From Kiritimatiellia bacterium (GTDB lineage Bacteria > Verrucomicrobiota > Kiritimatiellia > RFP12 > UBA1067), in NCBI GenBank assembly GCA_017508315.1, contig JAFVZE010000358.1, forward strand, positions 1 to 10,671: a DNA stretch of 10,671 bases, written 5' to 3'. Shown here one piece after another: positions 1 through 6,303 of this stretch. Made by a program: the position numbers and the translations under genes. Every line of letters begins with the position of its first letter. The first letter of the stretch is position 1. Under the pieces are notes generated by a model. It made no database searches and was not told the DNA's origin. It saw nothing but the letters and a program-made list of their open reading frames with translations.

Positions 1-635
1 GGGCGGCTGGAGAATTCCATCCATTTCCCCGTGAACGGATGCGCGAACCTGAGAAGGTGCGAATGCAGATACAGCCGCATCGCAGGTTTGCCGCCGTATT
101 TCACATCCCCGATCACCGGATGCCCGGCTTCGCTGAAATGCACCCGGATCTGGTTCTTGCGTCCGCTCTTGAGCGTCACTTCGACGAGCGTCGCCCCGTC
201 CTCTTCGGAAAGCCGCCGCCACTCGGTGCGTGCGAACTTGCCGAAACGCGGATTTCCGACGCTTGACACTTTCATGGTCCGCGGATCGTCCCGCAGATGC
301 GATTCAAAGCATCCGCTCTCCGCGCCGAGACGCCCTTCGACCTTGGCTATATAAATCTTTTCGGTGAGACTGTTCCAGTCCGAACGGAATTTCTCCGCCA
401 CCTCCTCGCTTTTGGCGAACATCATGACTCCGCTCGTGTCTCGGTCGAGCCGGTGGACGAGAAACACGCGTTTGCCGCTTCTGGCCTGTCCCTTGCGGAC
501 ATGGGCGTTGAGATGCTCTTCCGCCGTAGAGCGCTCCCCGAGCCTCGTATGCGTGGTAAGCATCCCCGCCGGCTTGTCGATCACGATCACGTCGCGATCT
601 TCATGAAGTATCGGAAATGGCAGACGGCCTTTCAC
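1..635 (-). CDS. RluA-family RNA pseudouridine synthase (3' end cut off by the window)
   Basis: This enzyme isomerises specific uridines in rRNA or tRNA to pseudouridine; the target cannot be told from sequence. The readable 211 residues begin MKGRLPFPILHEDRDVIVIDKPAGML, with the family's DKPAG strand at 20-24. The catalytic motif HRLDRDTSG lies at 61-69 with Asp64 as nucleophile. Later come IYIAKVEG and the C-terminal signature GRKNQIRVHF...GHPVIGDVKYGG. There is no N-terminal S4 domain, so it belongs with the short RluA/TruC-like forms rather than RluC/RluD. I chose the GTG at 635-633 because it overlaps the mrp stop as GTGA, the same coupling used elsewhere in the window, and leaves the usual spacing to the DKPAG strand. 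No upstream ATG fits. The reading frame is open to position 1 and only the extreme C-terminus should be missing. It is the third gene of the galE-mrp unit. Family assignment is firm; substrate is unknown. Confidence 0.93.
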   Translation of the reverse strand, partial: MKGRLPFPILHEDRDVIVIDKPAGMLTTHTRLGERSTAEEHLNAHVRKGQARSGKRVFLVHRLDRDTSGVMMFAKSEEVAEKFRSDWNSLTEKIYIAKVEGRLGAESGCFESHLRDDPRTMKVSSVGNPRFGKFARTEWRRLSEEDGATLVEVTLKSGRKNQIRVHFSEAGHPVIGDVKYGGKPAMRLYLHSHLLRFAHPFTGKWMEFSSR

Positions 636-1453
636 ACGATCGCGTCCAGCACCGCCCTGATCGGCGAAGGATCGACATGTTCGACCGCCCCCGCATCGAC
701 AGCCTTGGCGTACTGCGCATCGATCGGAATCGACGCGACCGCCTTGATCCCGTGGGCGGCGGCTATCTCCTTAGCCTTGCCCTCGCCGAATATGCGGTGC
801 ACCTTCCCGCAGTCGGGACACCTGAATTCGCTCATGTTCTCCACGAGGCCGAGAATCGGAACCTTCATCATGTCCGCCATGCGCACGGCTTTCTCCACGA
901 TGAGCGAAACGAGATCCTGCGGCGAAGTGACGATGACGACACCCGCGACCGGCAGCGACTGCAGAACCGTAAGCGGCACGTCTCCGGTGCCCGGCGGCAT
1001 GTCGACGAACATGACGTCGACATCGCCCCAGGCGACATCGCTCCAGAACTGCTTCACCGCTCCGGCGATGACCGGCCCGCGCCAGACCACCGGATCGGCG
1101 GGATTCTCCACAAGCAGATTGAGGCTCATCACTCCGATGCCGCTCTGCGTCCGGCACGGCAGCATGTTCTCGCCGTCGGACGTGACGCGCTCGGCGACGC
1201 CGAAGGCCGTAGGGATCGAAGGTCCGGTTATATCGGCGTCGAGAACCGCGGTCTTGAGGCCGCGCTGCGCCGCGCCCACCGCCAGAAGTTCGGTGACGAG
1301 GCTTTTGCCCACGCCGCCCTTGCCGCTCATGACCGCGATCACCTTGCGGACGTCCGATTTGGCGTTGGCGGCGACCTTGAAAGACTGTTCGCCGCTGCAC
1401 TTGCCGCTTGCGCGGTCGGCGCACTCGGCGCAGTTGTGGTTGCACTCGCCCAT
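632..1453 (-). CDS. mrp: Mrp/ApbC/NBP35-family iron-sulfur carrier ATPase
   Basis: The 273-residue product is a cytoplasmic P-loop ATPase of the family that binds and hands on [4Fe-4S] clusters to apoproteins. A deviant Walker A, GKGGVGKS, is at 44-51; the switch-like DADITGPS is at 72-79; DMPPGTGD is at 151-158. The CPDC pair (Cys212 and Cys215) that bridges a cluster between two monomers is present. The N-terminal MIP18/DUF59 domain found in E. coli Mrp is absent. In its place is a short Cys cluster, Cys4, Cys8, Cys11 and Cys19, recalling Nbp35 and the Mrp proteins of anaerobes, which may hold a second cluster. The ATG at 1453 lies 3 bp after the galE stop, with AAGGG in the end of galE as a plausible ribosome binding site. 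The stop overlaps the pseudouridine synthase start. The specific client proteins are unknown. Confidence 0.95.
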   Translation of the reverse strand: MGECNHNCAECADRASGKCSGEQSFKVAANAKSDVRKVIAVMSGKGGVGKSLVTELLAVGAAQRGLKTAVLDADITGPSIPTAFGVAERVTSDGENMLPCRTQSGIGVMSLNLLVENPADPVVWRGPVIAGAVKQFWSDVAWGDVDVMFVDMPPGTGDVPLTVLQSLPVAGVVIVTSPQDLVSLIVEKAVRMADMMKVPILGLVENMSEFRCPDCGKVHRIFGEGKAKEIAAAHGIKAVASIPIDAQYAKAVDAGAVEHVDPSPIRAVLDAIV

Positions 1454-1456
1454 GGC

Positions 1457-2494
1457 TCAGCCCTTCTTCGGAGGATTGTAGCCGTAGGGGTTCTTGCGCT
1501 GCCAGCGCCAGGCGTCCTCGCACATCTCCTCGATGCCGCGTTCGGCCTTCCATCCGAGTTCCTTGAGCGCGAGCGCCGGATCGGCCCAGCATTCGCCGAT
1601 GTCTCCGGGGCGGCGCGGCTTGATGACGTAGGGGACGCTGCGCTTGGAAGCCTTTTCGAAAGCCTTGACGATCTGGAGCACCGAATAGCCGTTGCCGGTG
1701 CCGAGATTGTAGATCTTGAGTCCGAGCTGCGGCTCGGCGGCGAGTTTTTCGATCGCCTTGAGATGACCGAGCGCGAGATCGACGACATGGATGTAGTCGC
1801 GCACTCCCGTGCCGTCCGGAGTCGGATAGTCGTTTCCGAAAACGCTCAGTTCTTTAAGACGCCCGACGGCCACCTGCGAAACGTAGGGCAGAAGGTTGTT
1901 GGGGATGCCGGCGGGATCTTCGCCGATCAGCCCCGACTTGTGCGCGCCGATCGGATTGAAGTAGCGCAGAAGGATGACGTTCCAGCGCGGATCGGCCTTC
2001 TGCACGTCCTTGAACACCTGCTCCATCATAAGCTTCGTCCAACCGTAGGCGTTGGTGCAGCCGGGCGTGGGGAAATCTTCGCGGATCGGCACCGACGGCG
2101 GCTGGCCGTAGACGGTCGCGGAAGACGAGAATACGATATTGCGGCAATCGTGGTCGGCGAGACATTTGAGAAGCGTGAAGGTGCCGCCGAGATTGTTGTT
2201 GTAGTATTTGAGCGGGATCTGCGTCGACTCCCCGACCGACTTTAGCGCCGCGAAGTGGATCGCCGCATCGAAACGCCCTTCCCTGTCCAGCACCTTATTG
2301 AGTTTCTTCTCGTCGCGGATGTCGACCTTGTAGAAAACGGGCGCTTTCCCGGTGATTCGCTTGACGCGGGCGAGCGACTTCCTGGAGCTGTTGCAGAGAT
2401 TGTCCACTATCGCCACCTCGTGACCCGCGTTCAAAAGTTCAACTACGGTGTGACTGCCGATGAATCCGGCGCCGCCGGTTACCAGAATCTTCAT
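1457..2494 (-). CDS. galE: UDP-glucose 4-epimerase
   Basis: GalE interconverts UDP-glucose and UDP-galactose, feeding galactose catabolism and supplying galactose for surface polysaccharides. The 345-residue protein is full length for the family and is an extended SDR. The NAD-binding TGGAGFIGS is at residues 6-14, followed by the acidic VDN at 30-32. The FSSSATVYG strand (122-130) carries the active-site Ser/Thr region. The catalytic Tyr150-xxx-Lys154 pair sits in NAYGWTK, and RYFNPIGAH follows. The start at 2494 is supported by a good Shine-Dalgarno AAAGGA at 2505-2500 and by homology from the first residue. No Leloir-pathway partner (galK, galT) is in the window, so the job here may be sugar-nucleotide supply. 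It is the first gene of a unit with mrp and the pseudouridine synthase. A hairpin covers its ribosome binding site. Identification is strong; activity on UDP-GlcNAc is not excluded. Confidence 0.97.
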   Translation of the reverse strand: MKILVTGGAGFIGSHTVVELLNAGHEVAIVDNLCNSSRKSLARVKRITGKAPVFYKVDIRDEKKLNKVLDREGRFDAAIHFAALKSVGESTQIPLKYYNNNLGGTFTLLKCLADHDCRNIVFSSSATVYGQPPSVPIREDFPTPGCTNAYGWTKLMMEQVFKDVQKADPRWNVILLRYFNPIGAHKSGLIGEDPAGIPNNLLPYVSQVAVGRLKELSVFGNDYPTPDGTGVRDYIHVVDLALGHLKAIEKLAAEPQLGLKIYNLGTGNGYSVLQIVKAFEKASKRSVPYVIKPRRPGDIGECWADPALALKELGWKAERGIEEMCEDAWRWQRKNPYGYNPPKKG

Positions 2495-2499
2495 TTTCG

Positions 2500-2505
2500 T
2501 CCTTT
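2500..2505 (-). promoter_or_regulatory. Ribosome binding site of galE
   Basis: AAAGGA, read on the minus strand, ends 5 nt before the galE ATG. It is the clearest Shine-Dalgarno sequence in the window, and it lies inside the downstream arm of an inverted repeat (2501-2509). Confidence 0.75.
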
Positions 2506-2529
2506 CCTTCCTGATTCTTCAAGGAAAGG
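2501..2529 (-). promoter_or_regulatory. Hairpin in the galE leader that can mask the Shine-Dalgarno
   Basis: Two perfect 9-nt arms, CCTTTCCTT (2529-2521) and AAGGAAAGG (2509-2501) as read in the RNA, flank an 11-nt loop. The downstream arm includes most of the galE Shine-Dalgarno. No U tract follows, so it is not a standard intrinsic terminator. A transcript arriving from the folate gene would contain both arms. One starting at the predicted local promoter (about 2525) would contain only about half of the first arm. The repeat is seen directly; a role in translation is inference. Confidence 0.5.
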
Positions 2530-2531
2530 CT

Positions 2532-2537
2532 ATTATA
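2532..2537 (-). promoter_or_regulatory. Predicted extended -10 promoter element upstream of galE
   Basis: The minus strand reads TGG-TATAAT, a perfect -10 hexamer preceded by the TGn extension. No good -35 box is seen at 16-18 bp, as is usual for extended -10 promoters. The TAA stop of the preceding folate gene lies inside the hexamer. The predicted start near 2525 gives a leader of about 30 nt before galE. The 13 bp at 2530-2542 recur exactly at 8514-8526. Confidence 0.55.
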
Positions 2538-3417
2538 CCAAAATCCCCGTATCAATCTCCACCGTGACCACTCCGTCCAGACGGCGGTCCCAAGGTCCCT
2601 GCGGCAACCGGTCCTTCATCTGGAACGAATATGCCACTCCGTACGCTTTGGCCTCCGGTTTCGCGGCGGCGAGAAAACGGTCGTACCAGCCGCCGCCGAA
2701 TCCGAGGCGCTTGCCGTCCGGCGTGAACGCGAGCCCCGGACATATCCACAGATCCACTTCTCCGCAATGCGCCACGACATACCCGTCGTCCGTCTTCTCG
2801 GGAACGCTTACGGCGATGCCCCGCTCCTCGCAGGCGCGCTCGAACTCCGCCGGATCCAGTTCGCTTTTCAGCGCGCGGTAGAGACAGACGCGTTTCACGC
2901 CGTCAAGGAAGCCAAGCAGTTTCAGACACAGTTCATGCGATTTCTCAAGCCTCGTCCGCGGAGAAACGGCCGCGCGCAGCGCCTTCATTTCCCTCCTGAC
3001 GAGCGTTTTCTCGAGTTCCATCCAAGGACGGCGGACGAAATCCCGCTCGTCCGCCCGCGGGTGCGGCAGCGTCAATTCCGGATCGTCAAGTTTCACCCCG
3101 TCGTAATCGATCATGTCGATATCGATCGTGCGCGGCGAATTGCGCACATTCCCCCGCTTCCGTCCAAACCCGTCCTCGGTCCTGTGCATCCGCCGCGAAA
3201 ACTCCATCGGCGGAAGATCGGTTTCGAAAACCGCCACCCGGTTGAGGAATTTCACGGACCGGAATTCCTCGGGCACCCCGACCGGCTCCGTCTCCTCGAT
3301 TTCGCTCGCGGCCAGAAGTCTGGTGCCGGGATAGGCGCACACTTCCGCCAGCGCCCGCTCAAGATACCCGCGCCGCGGCGGGATGTTGGAACCGAATGCG
3401 AGAACGACCCTGCTCAT
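2533..3417 (-). CDS. Fusion of 6-hydroxymethyl-dihydropterin pyrophosphokinase (FolK) and 5-formyltetrahydrofolate cyclo-ligase
   Basis: One 294-residue frame carries two folate enzymes. Residues 1 to about 138 are HPPK (FolK), which transfers pyrophosphate from ATP to hydroxymethyl-dihydropterin. AFGSN is at 7-11, SEIEETEPVG at 38-47, FLNR at 57-60. The metal-binding Asp pair is in PRTIDID (Asp99, Asp101), followed by LPHPRADER at 117-125. Residues from about 139 to 294 match 5-formyl-THF cyclo-ligase, which converts folinic acid to methenyl-THF. It opens with RREMKALRAAVSP and has the signature PGLAFTPDGKRLGFGGGWYDRFL (227-249). The cyclo-ligase half is short because it lacks the roughly 25 residues around the usual GIPEP loop. 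I chose the ATG at 3417 because it overlaps the tcdA stop as ATGA and gives a standard FolK N-terminus; the longer open frame to 3729 is out-of-frame tcdA. Both domain calls are secure; a bifunctional product is inferred. Confidence 0.92.
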   Translation of the reverse strand: MSRVVLAFGSNIPPRRGYLERALAEVCAYPGTRLLAASEIEETEPVGVPEEFRSVKFLNRVAVFETDLPPMEFSRRMHRTEDGFGRKRGNVRNSPRTIDIDMIDYDGVKLDDPELTLPHPRADERDFVRRPWMELEKTLVRREMKALRAAVSPRTRLEKSHELCLKLLGFLDGVKRVCLYRALKSELDPAEFERACEERGIAVSVPEKTDDGYVVAHCGEVDLWICPGLAFTPDGKRLGFGGGWYDRFLAAAKPEAKAYGVAYSFQMKDRLPQGPWDRRLDGVVTVEIDTGILV

Positions 3418-4121
3418 TTTACCGCCGCTTTTACCGCCGCCGCCGCCAGACACATTCCGAATGTCGCCGTGACCTGCATGAGACTGCCCTTCGCCCCGCC
3501 GCGGCAAGACGCAGATATCTGTTCGCGGCTCCATACGCACTCGAATTTCCCGGGGTAGCGTCCGAGTCGGCGGAATCTGCCGCGGAGTGCCTTCGCCAGC
3601 CCGTCGCCCTCGACCTTGTCGAACCGGGAGATGCACACTTTGGTCGGATCGGTCCGAAACGCCGCCCCCATGCTGGAAATCACCGGAACCCCGGCCTCGA
3701 ACGCGTTCAGAATAAGCGCCGCCTTGCAATCCGCGCTGTCTATCGCGTCGACGACGACATCGAAACGCGCAAGTTCCCCGGCGGCGTCATCCGGCAGATA
3801 GCGGCGGCGGAGCGCCGTCACATCGGCTGCCGGGTTTATGGCGAGAAGACGCTCTCTCATCGCCTCGGCCTTGAAATGCCCGATGGCGGAGACCGTGGCC
3901 GGACATTGGCGGTTCAGGTTGCTCGCCGCGACCACGTCATCGTCCATCACCGCAAGATGCCCTGCGCCGGTGCGAACCAGCGCCTCCGCGCACCAGCCTC
4001 CGACGCCTCCCGCGCCGACGACGAGAATCCTTGCGGACGCGAGTCTGGCCATCGCCGGTTCGCCGAGCAGAGCGGCCGAACGGTCGAACATTCCTTCTTC
4101 TTCCGCCGCGATGTCCGTCAT
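3414..4121 (-). CDS. tcdA: TcdA-like tRNA threonylcarbamoyladenosine dehydratase (ThiF/E1 superfamily)
   Basis: TcdA (YgdL/CsdL) uses ATP to cyclise t6A at position 37 of ANN-decoding tRNAs to ct6A. The 235-residue product starts with the family's FDRSAALLGEPAMARL segment. It then shows the nucleotide loop GAGGVGG (36-42), the Asp-rich MDDDVVAASNLNRQ of E1-like adenylating enzymes, and VVDAIDSADCKAALI. The C-terminal pattern FECVWSREQ...GSLMQVTATFGM separates TcdA from MoeB and ThiF. It is about 30 residues shorter than the E. coli enzyme, mostly because of a trimmed loop before VTATFGM. The usual partners CsdA and CsdE are not nearby. The ATG at 4121 follows the carboxypeptidase stop by 26 bp and has only a weak GGGAA upstream; Met11 is an alternative start. 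The stop overlaps the folate fusion start. Another small E1-like role is possible but less likely. Confidence 0.88.
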   Translation of the reverse strand: MTDIAAEEEGMFDRSAALLGEPAMARLASARILVVGAGGVGGWCAEALVRTGAGHLAVMDDDVVAASNLNRQCPATVSAIGHFKAEAMRERLLAINPAADVTALRRRYLPDDAAGELARFDVVVDAIDSADCKAALILNAFEAGVPVISSMGAAFRTDPTKVCISRFDKVEGDGLAKALRGRFRRLGRYPGKFECVWSREQISASCRGGAKGSLMQVTATFGMCLAAAAVKAAVK

Positions 4122-4147
4122 ATCAGTTCCCGTTCACGCCGCGCGGT

Positions 4148-5101
4148 CTACCAGCAGAGCGCGCCCAAAGCGTCCTTCAGCAGCCGCGAAGCGTGCTCTT
4201 CGCGGGTGTTGGCGTTTATCGAACCGAGCACCACCACTATCGCCCGTCTGCCTCCGCGTCTGCCGGTGAGCACGATCGAACTCCCTCCGGCGTTGATGTA
4301 GCCGGTCTTGAGCCCGTCCACCGCCTCGCTGCCGTCGGGGTTGAAAATCTTGAACTTGTCCATGCGCATGATGCGGTTGTGGTTCAGAACGTTCACCGAT
4401 TTGCCGTTGCCGTCGACGACGGTCGCGACCTTGGTGGAGGTGTACTTGAATATCTCGGGATGTTTGATTATCTCCAGCGCGAGTTTCAGCTGATCGGCGG
4501 CCGTGGAGCGGTTGAACTTTTTCCACGGATACCTGCGCCGCGCGCTGGGCGGCAGTCCGCTCGGATTGTAATACGCGGTGTTCTTCATCCCCAGTTCCGC
4601 GGCCCTCGCGTTCATCCGTTCGACGAACGCCGGAAGCGACCCCGCCGAATTGACCGCCAGAACGACGGCGGCGTCGTTCGCGCTCATGACCATGAGCGCC
4701 ATCAGAAGATCGTCGACGCTCATCGACTGTCCGGCCTTTATCCCGATCCAGCTCGGCTCGGACTGATACGCCTCGGCGGTGGCGACGACCTTGTCTTTGA
4801 GCGAATACCTGCCCTTTTTCACGTCCTCGAGCACCAGAAGCGCCGTCATCAGCTTGGTGACGCTCGCCGGATATGCTTCGCGCTCGGCATTGTCGCTGAA
4901 AAGGATCCGTCCGCTCTCGGCGTCGGCGGAAATCGCCCCGACGTAGGGAGTGCGGCGGAAAGCGCTCTCCGGCGCGGCCTTGACGGACGATGCCGCCGCG
5001 GGGCGCCTCGGCTCTGCGGAGCGTTTCTTCTTCGCCGGAGCGCCGAAGCAGACCGCCGCGGCGCAGACCGCCGCAATCGCGATGCCGAAACGGGTCTTCA
5101 C
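4148..5101 (-). CDS. D-alanyl-D-alanine carboxypeptidase, peptidase S11 (DacA/PBP5-like)
   Basis: This penicillin-binding protein removes the terminal D-Ala from peptidoglycan stem pentapeptides and so limits cross-linking. The 317-residue product starts with a signal peptide: KTR, a hydrophobic stretch at 5-19, and a likely cleavage after FGA at 19-21. A Lys/Pro/Ala-rich linker runs to about residue 50. All three serine-transferase motifs are present: SVTK (Ser80, Lys83), SAN (140-142) and KTG (265-267). The second domain and amphipathic membrane anchor of PBP5 are absent, so the protein is probably periplasmic or soluble rather than anchored. I chose the GTG at 5101 because it overlaps the stop of the preceding gene as GTGA and starts directly at the signal peptide; the frame extending to 5635 is out-of-frame sequence of that gene. 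The family is certain; exact substrate preference is not. Confidence 0.94.
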   Translation of the reverse strand: MKTRFGIAIAAVCAAAVCFGAPAKKKRSAEPRRPAAASSVKAAPESAFRRTPYVGAISADAESGRILFSDNAEREAYPASVTKLMTALLVLEDVKKGRYSLKDKVVATAEAYQSEPSWIGIKAGQSMSVDDLLMALMVMSANDAAVVLAVNSAGSLPAFVERMNARAAELGMKNTAYYNPSGLPPSARRRYPWKKFNRSTAADQLKLALEIIKHPEIFKYTSTKVATVVDGNGKSVNVLNHNRIMRMDKFKIFNPDGSEAVDGLKTGYINAGGSSIVLTGRRGGRRAIVVVLGSINANTREEHASRLLKDALGALCW

Positions 5102-5925
5102 TTGACGGTCGTTCTCGTCGCCTTCTGAAGCGCCTTCCACAGCGCGGCGCCGTCGGCCGCCGTGACTATCGCCTTGCGGTTGGCCTCTTTGTCGAAGGCC
5201 TGCGTAAGCCCGGCCATGAGACGCAGATAGAACGCCGAAACCGCAACCGGAATCGCCGAGAGAAACACGATATGGACTTTGTCCCCGTCCCAGTCGATGC
5301 CCTTTTTCGAAACTCCCATCGCCAGCGTGAGTCCGCCTCCCTCGACACCGCGGACATGCGGGAAGGCGAGCCCTTCGCCGACCGCGGTGGAAAGGATGCT
5401 CTCGCGCTCGAGCGCCTGCGAGACCAGGTTGTCGGCGTTGGCTATGAACTTGTTGTCCTCCATCGCTCTGGCGAGCGCGGCGATCGCCTCTTCGCGGGTC
5501 GACGCGTCGAGATCGGCGATCATCAACTCTTCGGCGCTGAAGCGCGAAATGCCGGTTTTGGGGTTGTCGCGGTCGGGAGATTCGGCGACATTGCGCGGCG
5601 CGTCGCCGTCGGAGGCGAAAAGGATGCGTCCGCAACTCGAACAGGTGATGAGATGCTGCGCCATGCGCACCTGCTGCCCCTGGGCGATCGGCACCTGCAT
5701 GCCGCAGACCGCGCAGCAGTTGTTCGACATCGCCGAAATGACGATATGGCTCTTTTTGTACAGACGGTCGTAAAGCCCGCAGACCTGGGCTTCGAGTTTG
5801 CGGTGAAGCGCCTCGATGGAGTCGTTGAGCGAATCGAGATGGCTCCCGTCGCCGGTCTGATGATGTTCGTCACGGGTGAGTACCAGTTCCTGAAGCTGGC
5901 GCAATACATTTATCTGGCTTTTCAT
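5098..5925 (-). CDS. Coiled-coil/C4 zinc-ribbon protein fused to a PTS EIIA-type domain
   Basis: Residues 1-65 are charged and helical, probably a short coiled coil. Residues 69-103 form a C4 zinc ribbon (Cys71, Cys74, Cys95, Cys98; ITCSSCGRILF) like that ending DUF164/CdsZ-type proteins (zf-RING_7). After a linker, residues 129-272 match the EIIA domain of the fructose/PtsN class: ALERESILSTAVGEGLAFPHVR carries the phospho-accepting histidine at His190, followed by GIDWDGDKVHIVFLSAIP and YLRLMAGL. EIIA domains take phosphate from HPr and usually pass it to a sugar EIIB or, in PtsN, control other proteins. No EIIB or EIIC is in the window, so a regulatory role is more likely than sugar uptake. 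The ATG at 5925 follows the regulator's TAG with no gap, and the stop overlaps the carboxypeptidase start. The domains are clear; the biological role is unknown. Confidence 0.88.
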   Translation of the reverse strand: MKSQINVLRQLQELVLTRDEHHQTGDGSHLDSLNDSIEALHRKLEAQVCGLYDRLYKKSHIVISAMSNNCCAVCGMQVPIAQGQQVRMAQHLITCSSCGRILFASDGDAPRNVAESPDRDNPKTGISRFSAEELMIADLDASTREEAIAALARAMEDNKFIANADNLVSQALERESILSTAVGEGLAFPHVRGVEGGGLTLAMGVSKKGIDWDGDKVHIVFLSAIPVAVSAFYLRLMAGLTQAFDKEANRKAIVTAADGAALWKALQKATRTTVK

Positions 5926-6303
5926 CTACTGCCTTTCGGTGAATGTTTTTATCTTGTCCAAAGTTTCCGCGGAAAGAATGTGTTCCATGAGACAGGCGTC
6001 GCGGTCCGCCGTCTTCTCCGCCACTCCGAGTTTCACGAGAAACGAACGTATCAGCGTGTGCCGGTCGAGCACGTGTCTGGCGACGCGCCGGCCCTTCTCG
6101 GTAAGTTCGATGCTCGCATACGGCTCCTGGGTCACGAGACCGAGACGTTTGAGCTCGTGGATGGCCTTGACCACCGAAGGCATCTTGACCGACAGGTTTT
6201 TCGCCACGTCGCGCACCTGGGCGGGACGGCCGTCGGCGATCAGCATGTAGACCGTTTCGAGATAGTCTTCAAGGCTTTGGGTCATCGCTTCCATATCCGT
6301 CAT
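5926..6303 (-). CDS. DtxR/MntR-family metal-dependent transcriptional regulator
   Basis: This small repressor should bind DNA when loaded with Mn(II) or Fe(II) and control metal uptake or efflux genes. The 125 residues contain a winged helix (about 10-75): SLEDYLETVYMLI, the recognition segment LSVKMPSVVKAIHELKRLGLV, and the wing ending ELTEKGRRVA. A dimerisation/metal domain follows (about 76-125). Candidate ligands by alignment to MntR and DtxR are Asp13, Glu16, His82, Cys104, Glu107 and His108. Like MntR, it lacks the C-terminal SH3/FeoA-like domain of DtxR. The ATG at 6303 overlaps the oxidoreductase stop as ATGA; Met4 and Met7 are nearby alternatives. It abuts the zinc-ribbon/EIIA gene. 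No metal transporter is in the window, so its targets are elsewhere. Family is firm; metal specificity is open. Confidence 0.92.
   Translation of the reverse strand: MTDMEAMTQSLEDYLETVYMLIADGRPAQVRDVAKNLSVKMPSVVKAIHELKRLGLVTQEPYASIELTEKGRRVARHVLDRHTLIRSFLVKLGVAEKTADRDACLMEHILSAETLDKIKTFTERQ

Noticed and set aside
617..2245. 542-residue plus-strand ORF opposite mrp and galE
   Set aside because: It is antisense to two secure genes, is rich in Arg, Asp and His, matches no family I know, and is the usual long shadow frame of GC-rich DNA. The same applies to 297-1481, 4031-5128, 4990-6405, 6333-7637, 7855-9153 and 9190-10428.
2533..3729. 398-residue version of the folate fusion with an extra 104 N-terminal residues
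   Set aside because: The extension is out-of-frame tcdA sequence with low-complexity Arg/Gly content. FolK homology begins exactly at the ATG at 3417.
4148..5635. 495-residue version of the carboxypeptidase
   Set aside because: The first 178 residues are an out-of-frame reading of the zinc-ribbon/EIIA gene. The signal peptide starts at the GTG at 5101.
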